Shown here: positions 8,749 through 17,457 of the stretch, one piece after another
Layout of the letters: each line of letters starts with the position of its first letter
How positions within the stretch are numbered: the stretch's first letter is position 1
Origin: Halalkalibacter oceani
GTDB taxonomy: Bacteria; Bacillota; Bacilli; Bacillales; Bacillaceae_D
Length of the DNA: 64,000 nucleotides
Assembly: GCF_023715605.1 (NCBI RefSeq)
Contig: NZ_JAMBOL010000002.1
Coordinates: forward strand, 248,001 to 312,000
Reading direction: 5' to 3'
Position numbers and translations under genes: made by a program
Notes under the pieces: generated by a model
What the model was told of the DNA's origin: nothing
The model's input: the letters and a program-made list of their open reading frames with translations, nothing else
Database searches by the model: none

Positions 8749-9234
8749 ATGACGACGTTATTAATCATTAGTTTACTCTTACACGGGGTGACGTTTCTTT
8801 GGATTTTAACACTGATGAAACGCAACTCAATTGCCGAGCACACGATTGAAGACAGTGAGCAGCTCAAACAGGAAATTGAAGATATTCTGCTCGCCTATAC
8901 AGCCGAAATGAAAGAAGAAAATGAGCGTTTACTGGCCCGGCTCCGGCAAAAGCAGACTGAAGTGCCGCAAAAGGAAAGCGCTGTCGAAAAGAAGGCTTCC
9001 CCTCCGGAAACGGCAAAAGAACTGGCAGCGCCAAAAAAAGAGCTGGCGCCAGAGCCCGACTACGAGGATTATCAGCCGCCGCTCGCAGATGACGGGGAGG
9101 ATGTGTCATTTGAACAATCCGATACGGCGAGGGTGCTGCTGCTCGCTAAGCAGGGAAAAAGCGCTGAAGAAATTGCCCGTACATTGAACGTAGGCAAGGG
9201 TGAAGTTGAACTGTTGTTAAAATTTTACCGCTGA
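8749..9234 (+). CDS. swrB: SwrB (YlxL)-like flagellar biogenesis regulator
   Basis: SwrB promotes activation of the flagellar export apparatus in B. subtilis. This 161-residue protein has the same plan: one N-terminal membrane helix (about 3-21), a charged coiled coil, a low-complexity linker rich in Pro, Glu and Lys, and a C-terminal helix-turn-helix-like tail (ARVLLLAKQGKSAEEIARTL, then LLLKFYR). The C-terminal motif and the position between sigD and rpsB are what I recognise. It is the last gene before the rpsB promoter. Confidence 0.85.
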   Translation: MTTLLIISLLLHGVTFLWILTLMKRNSIAEHTIEDSEQLKQEIEDILLAYTAEMKEENERLLARLRQKQTEVPQKESAVEKKASPPETAKELAAPKKELAPEPDYEDYQPPLADDGEDVSFEQSDTARVLLLAKQGKSAEEIARTLNVGKGEVELLLKFYR

Positions 9235-9247
9235 TGGTGGAAACTAC

Positions 9248-9276
9248 TTGCAACGCATAAGGTGATATGATATATT
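9248..9276 (+). promoter_or_regulatory. Sigma-A-type promoter of rpsB
   Basis: TTGCAA at 9248-9253 and TATATT at 9271-9276 are separated by exactly 17 bp. Both match the vegetative consensus at 4 or 5 of 6 positions. This would give rpsB a leader of about 115 nt. Confidence 0.7.
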
Positions 9277-9398
9277 AATCAACGGTGTTAATCACACACG
9301 CTTTCTAATTTGTGCAAGGGTGCTGATTGATTGATCAGTGTTGGACAAAGATGAGGGAAGCGGAGGAAAAAAAACCAAAATTGAAGGAGGTGTTTGAT

Positions 9399-10133
9399 GT
9401 GGCAGTTATCTCCATGAAACAATTGCTTGAAGCAGGGGTACACTTCGGTCACCAGACTCGTCGCTGGAACCCTAAAATGGATCGCTACATCTTCACAGAA
9501 CGTAACGGAATTTACATTATCGACTTGCAAAAGACGGTAAAGAAAGTTGAGGAAGCGTACAACTTTGTACGTGACTTGGCTGCTGACGGAGGGAAAATTC
9601 TATTCGTCGGTACGAAAAAGCAGGCGCAGGATTCAGTGAAGGATGAAGCTGAACGTTGCGGCATGTACTTCATTAACCAACGCTGGTTAGGTGGTACGCT
9701 GACAAACTTTGAAACAATTCAAAAGCGTATTAATCGTCTAAAGAGCTTGGAAAAAATGCAAGAAGACGGTACATTCGATGTTCTTCCTAAGAAAGAAGTT
9801 ATTCTTCTTAAGAAGGAAATGGAACGTCTTGAAAAGTTCTTGGGCGGTATTAAAGATATGCAAGGTGTTCCAGATGCCCTGTTTGTCATCGACCCGCGCA
9901 AAGAGCGCATCGCAATTGCGGAAGCTCACAAGCTGAACATTCCAATCGTAGCGATTGTCGATACAAACTGTGATCCGGACGAAATTGATTATGTCATTCC
10001 AGGAAATGACGATGCGATCCGTGCGGTTAAGCTTTTAACCGGCAAAATGGCGGATGCCGTCATCGAAGCAACTTCTGCTGAAGAGGAAGTACAAGCAGCG
10101 GAAGAAGAAGAGGAAGAAACAACAACAGCTTAA
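9399..10133 (+). CDS. rpsB: 30S ribosomal protein S2
   Basis: S2 is a late-assembling small-subunit protein. The 244-residue product begins [25 protein letters not shown], nearly identical in pattern to B. subtilis S2. I place the start at GTG 9399, behind AAGGAGG (9384-9390), not at the longer upstream frame; the ATG at 9397 is out of frame. The C-terminus is a run of Glu residues typical of Firmicutes S2. A terminator-like hairpin follows 17 nt after the stop. Confidence 0.98.
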   Translation: MAVISMKQLLEAGVHFGHQTRRWNPKMDRYIFTERNGIYIIDLQKTVKKVEEAYNFVRDLAADGGKILFVGTKKQAQDSVKDEAERCGMYFINQRWLGGTLTNFETIQKRINRLKSLEKMQEDGTFDVLPKKEVILLKKEMERLEKFLGGIKDMQGVPDALFVIDPRKERIAIAEAHKLNIPIVAIVDTNCDPDEIDYVIPGNDDAIRAVKLLTGKMADAVIEATSAEEEVQAAEEEEEETTTA

Positions 10134-10150
10134 TTGCATTTACTTAAAGG

Positions 10151-10184
10151 GTGGTAAAGGGGGTTACCCTTTACCACTTTTTTT
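10151..10184 (+). terminator. Intrinsic terminator after rpsB
   Basis: An 11 bp perfect stem (GTGGTAAAGGG at 10151-10161 with CCCTTTACCAC at 10167-10177) is followed by seven T. This would end or attenuate rpsB transcripts before tsf. Confidence 0.85.
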
Positions 10185-10190
10185 GAAACG
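10174..10190. repeat. 17 bp direct repeat, left copy
   Basis: CCACTTTTTTTGAAACG overlaps the T-run of the rpsB terminator. It is identical to 10421-10437 and probably represents a duplicated insertion target. Confidence 0.75.
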
Positions 10191-10420
10191 GGGCTGGGCT
10201 ATGCTAATATGTTTACCTGAATGTCGAACAAAGCATTAACGTAGCGGATGAAATATACGGAGACTCCTGCGGGAGAAAAAGCAACGGTGAGACCCCACAG
10301 GGCGTAGCCCGAGGAGGCTCACCAGCTTCCCGCGGAAAGCGGAGTTATCTTTCAGGAGCGGCGGATTTCCCTCTTTTCATTTGTTCGGACAGTCATACAG
10401 GTGAAATGCTTTTGACCCAC
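10191..10420. mobile_element. MITE-like, structure-rich repeat element between rpsB and tsf
   Basis: This roughly 230 bp stretch has no convincing gene. It is flanked by exact 17 bp direct repeats (CCACTTTTTTTGAAACG at 10174-10190 and 10421-10437), and its ends carry imperfect inverted repeats (ACCTGAATG...CGAACAA at 10215-10232 against TTGTTCGGA...ATACAGGT at 10381-10402). The interior resembles the GAGACTCCTGCGGGA-type repeat seen between genes in many Bacillaceae genomes. It holds hairpins such as GGTGAG (10286-10291) with CTCACC (10318-10323) enclosing GGGC-GTA-GCCC. It looks like an inserted non-autonomous element that duplicated its target, which here is the 3' side of the rpsB terminator. 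The mobilising enzyme is unknown. Confidence 0.6.
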
Positions 10421-10437
10421 CCACTTTTTTTGAAACG
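10421..10437. repeat. 17 bp direct repeat, right copy
   Basis: Exact copy of 10174-10190, at the right edge of the element between rpsB and tsf. The flanking bases on each side differ, so the repeat is bounded at 17 bp. Confidence 0.75.
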
Positions 10438-10526
10438 ATTTGTCTCTAATAAGGGACAAAGCCCCAGTAGCGACGTTTGCGTACGGAATAATGCGTACAT
10501 ACTGATATTTCAAGGAGGCGTTTTTG

Positions 10527-11408
10527 ATGGCTGTAACAGCAAGCATGGTAAAAGAATTACGTGAAAAAACTGGCGCTGGTATGATGGATTGTAAAAAGGC
10601 ATTAACTGAAACCGGCGGAGATATGGAAAAGGCAGTTGACTTCCTGCGCGAAAAAGGAATGGCCAGTGCGGCCAAGAAAGCTGATCGCGTAGCGGCAGAA
10701 GGTCTTGCTCTTGTGAAGGCAGAAGGAAACAAAGCGGTAATCGTGGAAGTGAACTCAGAAACGGATTTCGTTGCTAAAAACGAAAACTTCCAAAAATTAG
10801 TCGATGAACTGGCTGGTCACATTTTAACAAATGCACCGGCTTCCGTTGAAGAAGCGCTTGGACAAAGCTTCAAAGATGGCCAAACAGTTCAGGATTATAT
10901 CAGCTCCTCTATCGCGAAAATCGGCGAGAAGATTTCTTTGCGCCGTTTTGAAATCGTTGAAAAGCAGGATGGCGATGTATTTGGCGAGTACTTGCACATG
11001 GGCGGACGGATCGGCGTCTTAACAGTGATTGGCAACTCCCAGGACGGAGAATTAGCGAAGGATATTGCGATGCATGTGGCGGCGATCAAGCCAACATATG
11101 TCTCCCGTGATGAAGTGGCAGCGGAAGAAGTTGAGCGCGAGCGCGAAGTTCTTAAGCAGCAGGCTCTTAACGAAGGAAAGCCGGAAAATATCGTTGAGAA
11201 AATGGTTGAAGGCCGTCTAAGCAAATTCTTTGAACAAGTATGTCTTCTCGATCAGCCGTTTGTCAAAGATGGCGATCATAAAGTTGGAAAGTATGTCCAA
11301 AGCAAAGGGGCAGAAGTAAAAAGCTTTATCCGTTATGAAGTAGGAGAAGGAATGGAGAAGCGTGAAGATAACTTTGCTGAGGAAGTAATGTCTCAAGTGA
11401 AGAAGTAA
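10527..11408 (+). CDS. tsf: Elongation factor Ts
   Basis: EF-Ts recharges EF-Tu by GDP/GTP exchange. The 293-residue product is the standard Bacillus length. The N-terminal UBA-like domain [20 protein letters not shown] is diagnostic, as is the [10 protein letters not shown] core segment that contacts EF-Tu. The ATG at 10527 is preferred over the TTG one codon earlier because of AAGGAGG at 10512-10518. The rpsB-tsf pair is normally an operon; here a terminator and a repeat element lie between them, so tsf needs readthrough or its own promoter. Confidence 0.98.
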   Translation: MAVTASMVKELREKTGAGMMDCKKALTETGGDMEKAVDFLREKGMASAAKKADRVAAEGLALVKAEGNKAVIVEVNSETDFVAKNENFQKLVDELAGHILTNAPASVEEALGQSFKDGQTVQDYISSSIAKIGEKISLRRFEIVEKQDGDVFGEYLHMGGRIGVLTVIGNSQDGELAKDIAMHVAAIKPTYVSRDEVAAEEVEREREVLKQQALNEGKPENIVEKMVEGRLSKFFEQVCLLDQPFVKDGDHKVGKYVQSKGAEVKSFIRYEVGEGMEKREDNFAEEVMSQVKK

Positions 11409-11542
11409 TGAGTGGGGGAGCGGCATTAACGCTCCTTACATAACATGGAAGTTGGGCAATGGTTCTGATGAACGGCAGCTAAAAAGCAATCCACTCTGCT
11501 TCTCGCCGGTAAAACTATGCGCAGACTCCATTCACTGCTTTT

Positions 11543-11594
11543 AGGGTTGTGCTCAAAAGGTAAAAAAAACAACCTTTTGGGACAGCCCTTTTTT
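11543..11594 (+). terminator. Long terminator hairpin after tsf
   Basis: AGGGTTGTGCTCAAAAGG (11543-11560) pairs imperfectly with CCTTTTGGGACAGCCCT (11573-11589), followed by T residues. The stem sequence belongs to a family of related hairpins repeated in this window. Confidence 0.7.
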
Positions 11595-11708
11595 CAAAAG
11601 TCAAGAAAGTAAAACATGTGTGCGGGTAATTCGAGGAAGGACGACGGTTTCGCGTGCTACACGCTTGACTGAAAAAAAAGCCCGCTTTCAATCAAGCTGA
11701 AAAGTTGG

Positions 11709-11758
11709 TAACGGCTCCCGCGTCGCTCCTGAAAAAAAGCCGTATCGGTTTTCTTATT
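11709..11758 (+). repeat. Dispersed hairpin repeat upstream of pyrH (copy A)
   Basis: It begins GTAACGGCT and ends in a hairpin with CGGTTTTCTTAT. It aligns with copies before nusA (24291-24339) and dpaB (37896-37937). It ends 29 nt before the pyrH start. Confidence 0.5.
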
Positions 11759-11787
11759 GCTAACTTCATGCCATGACGGAGGTTTTC

Positions 11788-12507
11788 ATGAAAACATATA
11801 AAAGGGTTGTACTTAAATTAAGCGGAGAAGCACTAGCAGGTGCGCAAGGATACGGAATTGATCCGACTGTGATTCAATCTGTAGCAAGACAAGTGAAAGA
11901 AATCGTAGAACTAGATGTAGAGGTCGCTGTTGTCGTAGGCGGAGGCAACATTTGGCGCGGAATGGCAGGAAGTGCAAAGGGAATGGACCGGGCAACAGCG
12001 GACTATATGGGAATGCTGGCGACTGTGATGAATTCCTTGGCCCTGCAGGATAGCCTGGAAGACATCGGTGTTCAAACGAGGGTGCAATCTTCAATTGAAA
12101 TGCGGCAGGTTGCTGAACCATATATCCGCCGCAAAGCGATTCGTCATTTGGAAAAGAAACGTGTTGTCATCTTTGCCGCAGGTACAGGTAACCCTTATTT
12201 CTCGACAGATACGACAGCGGCATTGCGCGCTGCGGAAATCGAGGCCGAGGTTATCCTGATGGCGAAAAACAATGTCGATGGCGTCTACAGCGCTGATCCG
12301 TCAGTTGATCAAAATGCGAAGAAATACACGTCAATTTCTTACATGGACGTGTTAAAAGAAGGGCTGGCTGTCATGGATACGACCGCTTCTTCACTGTGCA
12401 TGGATAATGATATTCCGTTGATTGTCTTTTCAATCATGGAAGAAGGAAATATTAAGCGAGCCATTCTTGGCGAAGAAATCGGAACAATTGTAAGGGGGAA
12501 TTCATAA
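11788..12507 (+). CDS. pyrH: UMP kinase
   Basis: PyrH phosphorylates UMP to UDP in pyrimidine nucleotide synthesis and belongs to the amino acid kinase fold. The 239-residue product shows KLSGEALAG at the nucleotide site, [10 protein letters not shown], the UMP-contact region [17 protein letters not shown], and [18 protein letters not shown]. The ATG at 11788 follows GGAGG (11778-11782); the longer upstream frame would place a start before this RBS. Its stop overlaps the frr start by one base (TAATG), so the two genes are coupled. Confidence 0.98.
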   Translation: MKTYKRVVLKLSGEALAGAQGYGIDPTVIQSVARQVKEIVELDVEVAVVVGGGNIWRGMAGSAKGMDRATADYMGMLATVMNSLALQDSLEDIGVQTRVQSSIEMRQVAEPYIRRKAIRHLEKKRVVIFAAGTGNPYFSTDTTAALRAAEIEAEVILMAKNNVDGVYSADPSVDQNAKKYTSISYMDVLKEGLAVMDTTASSLCMDNDIPLIVFSIMEEGNIKRAILGEEIGTIVRGNS

Positions 12508-13064
12508 TGTCGACAGAAGTGATCAAGGACGCTCAGGAACGAATGGGAAAAGCCATTGATGCGTTAAATCGTGAATTAGCAAAGCTTCGTGCCGGACGGG
12601 CGAACCCGGCGCTGCTCGATCGGGTGACAGTTGAATATTACGGAGCAGAGACTCCGTTAAACCAGCTGGCGACTATCACCGTACCGGAAGCAAGATTATT
12701 ATCGATTCAGCCGTTTGACAAGTCGTCGATCAATGACATTGAACGGGCGATTCAAAAGGCCGATCTCGGACTTACTCCGTCAAATGACGGTACGATAATC
12801 CGTATTTCGATCCCGCCGTTAACGGAAGAACGACGCAAAGAACTGGCGAAGCTCGTCAAGCGCGCTGCTGAAGATGCCAAAGTCGCAATCCGCAACGTGC
12901 GCCGCGACGCTAATGATGATTTAAAGAAGCAGCAAAAGGACGGCGATATGACAGAAGATGAGCTGCGCCGCCTGACTGATGAAGTGCAGAAGCTGACTGA
13001 CAAACAGATTGCTCAGGTAGATGTGGTAGCGGAAAAGAAAGAAAAAGAAATCATGGAAGTGTAA
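12507..13064 (+). CDS. frr: Ribosome recycling factor
   Basis: RRF splits post-termination ribosomes together with EF-G. The 185-residue product has the conserved N-terminal helix segment [16 protein letters not shown] and the beta domain [20 protein letters not shown]. Its length equals B. subtilis Frr. It starts on the last base of the pyrH stop codon. A clear terminator lies 27 nt downstream. Confidence 0.98.
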   Translation: MSTEVIKDAQERMGKAIDALNRELAKLRAGRANPALLDRVTVEYYGAETPLNQLATITVPEARLLSIQPFDKSSINDIERAIQKADLGLTPSNDGTIIRISIPPLTEERRKELAKLVKRAAEDAKVAIRNVRRDANDDLKKQQKDGDMTEDELRRLTDEVQKLTDKQIAQVDVVAEKKEKEIMEV

Positions 13065-13091
13065 GGCAATACCATGTAAAATAGACGTAGT

Positions 13092-13122
13092 AAAAGACCC
13101 TCTTTATTATAGGGGGTTTTTT
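13092..13122 (+). terminator. Intrinsic terminator after frr
   Basis: A 12 bp stem (13092-13103 with 13111-13122, one or two G-U pairs) has a 7 nt loop, and its descending arm runs into six T. Confidence 0.8.
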
Positions 13123-13179
13123 ACACTTTCTTACTTGTTAGGCGAAAGACCTGCTGCTACATAGATGGAGGGCGTATAC

Positions 13180-13947
13180 ATGCTTGAAAAATTTACGAAA
13201 TGGAAGTCTTCTCTGTCCTCGCAAGAAGGAACGGAGAATATTGAACTGGTCAATATCCCTAAGCATATCGCCATAATAATGGATGGAAATGGCCGCTGGG
13301 CACAGCAAAAAGGCTTGCCGCGGATTGCCGGCCATCGAGAAGGTATGAAGGTTATAAATAAAATTGTCCGCAGAGCAAATGAGCTTGGTGTAGAAGTCTT
13401 AACATTATACGCATTTTCAACGGAAAATTGGAAGCGCCCAAAAACAGAAGTTGATTATTTAATGAAGCTTCCGGAACGATTTCTTGGCATGGAACTGCCG
13501 AAGCTGAAGGAAGAAAATGTGAAAGTGCGTTTAATGGGAAGTCCGGAAGATTTACCAGACCATACAAAAAAAGCAGTTTATCACGCTGTGGAAGAGACGA
13601 AACACAATAATGGTCTTATTTTAAATTTTGCTTTGAATTATGGAAGCCGCTTTGAAATGATCGAAGCGATCAAGAAAATTACGAAGCAGGTAGAAGAAGG
13701 AAGCCTGCGCTCTGAAGAGATAAATGATGAATTGTTTGAACAACATTTGATGACGGCGGAATTATCCGATCCGGACTTGCTCATTCGCACGAGCGGGGAA
13801 ATACGGCTGAGTAATTTTATGCTTTGGCAGCTTGCCTACAGCGAATTTTGGTTCACCGATGTGCTCTGGCCGGACTTTAACGAGCAGCACTTTACCGAAG
13901 CCATTGCCGTCTATCAAAAAAGAGCAAGAAGGTATGGGGGCGTTTAA
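13180..13947 (+). CDS. uppS: Undecaprenyl diphosphate synthase
   Basis: UppS is the cis-prenyltransferase that makes the C55 lipid carrier for cell-wall synthesis. The 255-residue product has the catalytic MDGNGRWAQ motif (catalytic Asp at about 30), HREGMKV, LYAFSTENWKRP, and the C-terminal DLLIRTSGEIRLSNFMLWQ motif. The ATG at 13180 follows GGAGGG (13167-13172), while an in-frame ATG at 13165 overlaps that RBS. It heads the uppS-cdsA-dxr-rseP group. Confidence 0.98.
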   Translation: MLEKFTKWKSSLSSQEGTENIELVNIPKHIAIIMDGNGRWAQQKGLPRIAGHREGMKVINKIVRRANELGVEVLTLYAFSTENWKRPKTEVDYLMKLPERFLGMELPKLKEENVKVRLMGSPEDLPDHTKKAVYHAVEETKHNNGLILNFALNYGSRFEMIEAIKKITKQVEEGSLRSEEINDELFEQHLMTAELSDPDLLIRTSGEIRLSNFMLWQLAYSEFWFTDVLWPDFNEQHFTEAIAVYQKRARRYGGV

Positions 13948-13962
13948 AAGGGGGCAACGAAT

Positions 13963-14760
13963 GTGAGAGAAAGAATTGTGACGGGTCTAATCGGGGGCGC
14001 CCTTTTTGTTGGCATGGTTCTAATTGGGGGCTGGATCTTTGCTTTGTTTATTTCAATCGTCGCCTCCATCGCCATGGTCGAACTGTTGAGAATGAAGAAA
14101 ATAGCTCCGCTGTCCTTAATGGGAATGATGAGCTTACTTTCGATGTGGCTCTTGCTTGTACCGACAAACTGGTTTGAAATGATTGTCCCATCTTACTTTA
14201 CAAAAGTCGAAATTTTTGTCTTTATGATTTTAGTGTTGTTGATGTTTACGGTCATTACAAAAAACTCATTTACATTTGATCAAGTCGGCTTTGTCATTCT
14301 TTCTTCCGTCTATGTGGGCTTTGGCTTTCATTATTTAATTATGACAAGAGACATTCCGGATTATGGCATGCTGCTTGTTTTTTATGTGCTGTTTATTATT
14401 TGGACAACCGATTCCGGTGCTTATTTTGTCGGACGGAAATGGGGCAGAAGAAAGCTGTGGCCGGACATTAGCCCGAAGAAAACGATTGAAGGCTCCATCG
14501 GCGGTGTCATTGCCGCCGTTGTGATCGGGACGGTTTTTTACGCGATTGTGCCGATCTTTTCAAGCTATCTTCTCGCTTTGTTTGTGATCATCGTGACGTC
14601 GATTTTTGGACAGCTTGGTGATTTAGTGGAATCGGCTCTGAAAAGGCATTATGCCGTAAAAGATTCGGGCAATGTCCTTCCGGGACACGGCGGAATCCTT
14701 GACCGTTTTGACAGCCTGATTTATGTGATGCCGATTTTGCACCTGCTCTACCTGATCTGA
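13963..14760 (+). CDS. cdsA: Phosphatidate cytidylyltransferase
   Basis: CdsA makes CDP-diacylglycerol from phosphatidate and CTP in the membrane. The 265-residue, multi-helix protein starts at a GTG (AAGGGGG upstream). It carries the family signature SALKRHYAVKDSGNVLPGHGGILDRFDS near the C-terminus, quoted here in two parts: SALKRHYAVKDSGN and LPGHGGILDRFDS. It is 15 nt after uppS. The CDP-diacylglycerol it makes is the substrate of PgsA, encoded later in the window. Confidence 0.97.
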   Translation: MRERIVTGLIGGALFVGMVLIGGWIFALFISIVASIAMVELLRMKKIAPLSLMGMMSLLSMWLLLVPTNWFEMIVPSYFTKVEIFVFMILVLLMFTVITKNSFTFDQVGFVILSSVYVGFGFHYLIMTRDIPDYGMLLVFYVLFIIWTTDSGAYFVGRKWGRRKLWPDISPKKTIEGSIGGVIAAVVIGTVFYAIVPIFSSYLLALFVIIVTSIFGQLGDLVESALKRHYAVKDSGNVLPGHGGILDRFDSLIYVMPILHLLYLI

Positions 14761-14812
14761 CGCAAAACGGGAAATGGAAAAAAGACAAGTATAATTCAAA
14801 TAGTAGGTGAGT

Positions 14813-15964
14813 ATGTTGAAATTAATAAGTTTATTAGGGGCCACCGGGTCAATCGGCACGCAAACGCTCGATGTTGTCCGGCATCATCGTCAGGAATTCA
14901 AAGTTGTGGCGATGTCGACAGGAAGAAATATTGACCTCGCCTGCGAGCAAGCTCATGAATTTAAGCCGAAGCTGCTATCCGTCCAATCGAAGGATGATTA
15001 CGAAAAAGTGCGCCATCATGTACCGGCTGAAACGAAGGTTGTCTACGGAGAGGAAGGATTGCTGGAAGTCGCGACGTATCCTGACAGCGTCATCCTAGTT
15101 AATGCGGTGCTTGGCAGCGTGGGACTTGGTCCAACGCTGGCTGCGATCGAGGCCGGTAAGACGATTGCGATTGCCAATAAGGAAACGCTCGTTACCGCCG
15201 GGCATATCGTCACTGAGGCGGCAAAAGCACATCAGGTTTCGTTGCTGCCGGTCGATAGTGAGCACTCGGCTATATTTCAGGCATTAAATGGGGAAAATAA
15301 GCGGGAGATCGAAAAGCTGATTTTAACGGCTTCCGGCGGCAGTTTCCGCGATCTGTCGAGAGACGAGCTTAAGGAAGTAACGGTGGAACAGGCGCTTAAT
15401 CATCCTAATTGGTCGATGGGGGCCAAAATTACGATTGATTCTGCTACAATGATGAACAAGGGACTGGAAGTGATTGAAGCGCATTGGCTTTTTGACATCC
15501 CTTATGAGAGGATAGAGGTTGTTCTACATAAAGAAAGCATCATTCATTCGATGGTCGAATTTGTCGATCATAGTGTGATGGCTCAGCTTGGAACGCCGGA
15601 TATGCGCGTACCAATTCAATATGCGTTAACGTATCCAAAGCGCCTCGCCGGTCAATCGGATGAGCGCTTAAACCTGTCGGAGATTGGCAAGCTTCATTTT
15701 GCACAAATGGACCCGAAGCGTTTTCGCTGTATGGCGCTTGCTTATGAAGCGGGACGCATCGGTGGAACGATGCCAACGGTGTTAAATGCCGCTAATGAAG
15801 TGGCTGTAGCTTCTTTCCTTGATAAGCGCCTTTCCTTTTTAGGTATTGAAGCAGTCATCGAACAAGCACTCGAGCGACACCACGTTATCTCTGGACCAAC
15901 TCTTGAAGACATCAAAGCCGTTGATGAGGAAACACGCGCCTTTATCCGCTCAACCGTAAATTAA
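14813..15964 (+). CDS. dxr: 1-deoxy-D-xylulose 5-phosphate reductoisomerase
   Basis: Dxr makes 2-C-methyl-D-erythritol 4-phosphate, the first committed step of the MEP isoprenoid pathway, which feeds UppS. The NADPH-binding [13 protein letters not shown] motif is at the N-terminus. The metal/substrate site appears as [11 protein letters not shown] and the flexible loop as NPNWSMG (written [20 protein letters not shown] in context). The GTG at 14807 is possible, but the ATG at 14813 sits better behind TAGGTGA. The product is 383 residues. Confidence 0.97.
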   Translation: MLKLISLLGATGSIGTQTLDVVRHHRQEFKVVAMSTGRNIDLACEQAHEFKPKLLSVQSKDDYEKVRHHVPAETKVVYGEEGLLEVATYPDSVILVNAVLGSVGLGPTLAAIEAGKTIAIANKETLVTAGHIVTEAAKAHQVSLLPVDSEHSAIFQALNGENKREIEKLILTASGGSFRDLSRDELKEVTVEQALNHPNWSMGAKITIDSATMMNKGLEVIEAHWLFDIPYERIEVVLHKESIIHSMVEFVDHSVMAQLGTPDMRVPIQYALTYPKRLAGQSDERLNLSEIGKLHFAQMDPKRFRCMALAYEAGRIGGTMPTVLNAANEVAVASFLDKRLSFLGIEAVIEQALERHHVISGPTLEDIKAVDEETRAFIRSTVN

Positions 15965-15983
15965 GAAAGGTGGAACGTCAGCC

Positions 15984-17240
15984 ATGAATACGTTGCTATC
16001 TGTCATTATTATATTTGGCCTGCTTGTGTTCATTCATGAATGGGGGCATCTCTATTTTGCCAAGCGCGCCGGAATTCTGTGCCGCGAGTTTGCGATTGGT
16101 TTCGGGCCGAAAATCTACTCCTTTAAAAAAGGGGAAACCGTCTATACGATCCGCCTCCTGCCGATTGGCGGGTTTGTCCGGATGGCCGGGGAAGATCCTG
16201 AAATTATCGAGATCAAGCCGGGCTATGAAATTGGACTTGTTTTTAACCGTTCCAATCGTGTGAGCGAGTTGATTATCAACAATAAATCGAAGCATCCGGA
16301 GGCGCATGTCGTCCAGGTGGAGAAAATCGATTTAGAGCATGAGCTGATTGTGGAAGCTTACAATGATGAAGGGGTGCGGATGCAATATGAGATTGATCCG
16401 AAAGCCCAGTTGATCAAGGATGAGCAGGCGACACAAATCGCACCGTGGAATCGTCAATTCGGTTCGAAAACAGTAGGTCAGCGTGCGCTGGCGATTTTTG
16501 CCGGGCCGATGATGAACTTTGTTCTTGCCATTGGCATTTTAATCGCCTTCGCCCTGATGCAGGGAATGCCGATTGATGAGCCGCGCATCGGCGAAGTGAC
16601 GGAAAACAGCGCCGCCTCCGAGGCCGGTCTGCAAGAAGGCGACCAAGTTGTCGCGATTGACGGCCAGCCGCTTGATACGTGGGTTGAAATGACGGAAATC
16701 ATTCAACAGCATCCGAACGAGGCGATTACGTTTGACGTGGAACGAAATGGCGAGCTGCTATCGCTCCCAGTCACCCCGCAGGAGCGGGTCGGACAGTTTG
16801 GTGAGGCGGAAGGCTTTGTCGGCATTGCCCGCCCGACCGAGTTCAATCTTCTCGGTTCGATAACCTTTGGCTTTACGCAAACCTATACATTTATGACGAT
16901 GATTTTTGAAGTGCTCGGGATGATTGTGACCGGCCAGTTCTCGCTGGATTACGTCGCCGGCCCTGTCGGCATTTATAACTATACCGGAGAGGCAGCAGCG
17001 ATGGGGATCTTTGTTCTCATGCAGTGGGCGGCCGCTTTAAGCGTCAACCTCGGAATCATCAACCTGCTGCCGATTCCGGCAATGGATGGCGGACGTTTAA
17101 TCTTTATCGGACTGGAAGCATTGCGCGGCAAGCCGATTGATCCGCAAAAAGAAGGGCTCGTCCACTTCGTCGGCTTCGCCCTGCTCATGCTCCTCATGAT
17201 CGTCGTCACCTGGAACGACATCAACAAATTCTTTATGTAA
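15984..17240 (+). CDS. rseP: Site-2 intramembrane metalloprotease RseP (RasP)
   Basis: RasP cleaves anti-sigma factors and other substrates inside the membrane and clears signal peptides. The 418-residue product has the zinc motif HEWGH at about 18-22 in the first helix, a PDZ domain at about 190-275 (region around [13 protein letters not shown]), and the third metal-ligand motif [11 protein letters not shown] in a late helix. RBS GAAAGGTGG lies upstream of the ATG. The gene closes the uppS-cdsA-dxr-rseP operon, with two strong hairpins after it. Confidence 0.97.
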   Translation: MNTLLSVIIIFGLLVFIHEWGHLYFAKRAGILCREFAIGFGPKIYSFKKGETVYTIRLLPIGGFVRMAGEDPEIIEIKPGYEIGLVFNRSNRVSELIINNKSKHPEAHVVQVEKIDLEHELIVEAYNDEGVRMQYEIDPKAQLIKDEQATQIAPWNRQFGSKTVGQRALAIFAGPMMNFVLAIGILIAFALMQGMPIDEPRIGEVTENSAASEAGLQEGDQVVAIDGQPLDTWVEMTEIIQQHPNEAITFDVERNGELLSLPVTPQERVGQFGEAEGFVGIARPTEFNLLGSITFGFTQTYTFMTMIFEVLGMIVTGQFSLDYVAGPVGIYNYTGEAAAMGIFVLMQWAAALSVNLGIINLLPIPAMDGGRLIFIGLEALRGKPIDPQKEGLVHFVGFALLMLLMIVVTWNDINKFFM

Positions 17241-17283
17241 GGGTTTGTGGCAAAAGGTTGTTTTTTTCTTTTGCCACAAACCC
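17241..17283. terminator. Perfect 16 bp hairpin after rseP
   Basis: GGGTTTGTGGCAAAAG (17241-17256) and CTTTTGCCACAAACCC (17268-17283) are exact inverted repeats starting at the base after the rseP stop. There is no T-run after the stem on this strand, so it may act as a 3' end protector or bidirectional element. Confidence 0.6.
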
Positions 17284-17316
17284 GAAGGGGCGAGTGGAGC
17301 CTACACAATGGGTTTA

Positions 17317-17356
17317 AAAGTGAGCAGGAAAGCGAACTTTCTTTCCTGCTCACTTT
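17317..17356. repeat. Second perfect 16 bp hairpin after rseP
   Basis: AAAGTGAGCAGGAAAG (17317-17332) pairs exactly with CTTTCCTGCTCACTTT (17341-17356), with CTACACAA (17301-17308) and TGTGTAG as an outer arm. A close relative of this hairpin lies before the SbcD-like gene (59524-59565). Confidence 0.6.
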
Positions 17357-17390
17357 GTGTAGAACGGAATTGTTGCGAGATGGAAAGGCT

Positions 17391-17418
17391 ATGACGCTTT
17401 TCTGATCTGTGTTACTAT
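17391..17418 (+). promoter_or_regulatory. Possible promoter of proS
   Basis: ATGACG (17391-17396) and TACTAT (17413-17418) are 16 bp apart; this is a moderate vegetative match. I looked for a T-box leader in front of proS and saw none in this short region. Confidence 0.35.
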
Positions 17419-17457
17419 ATAAACAATTGAGATCGAAGTGGGAAAGGATTTAAGCGA

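Larger units (their letters stand above)
11409..11787. other. Intergenic region tsf-pyrH, hairpins but no gene
   Basis: These 379 bases contain a short GGAGCG/CGCTCC hairpin (11416-11434), a long terminator (11543-11594) and one copy of a dispersed hairpin repeat (11709-11758). I see no protein frame with a family signature and no clear vegetative promoter. The pyrH promoter is presumably between the terminator and 11788. Confidence 0.6.

Noticed and set aside
10054-10239. 61-codon frame across the end of rpsB and its terminator
   Set aside because: It is out of frame in rpsB and continues through a terminator hairpin.
17357-17457. Possible T-box riboswitch before proS
   Set aside because: The leader is too short and I see no specifier or T-box consensus.
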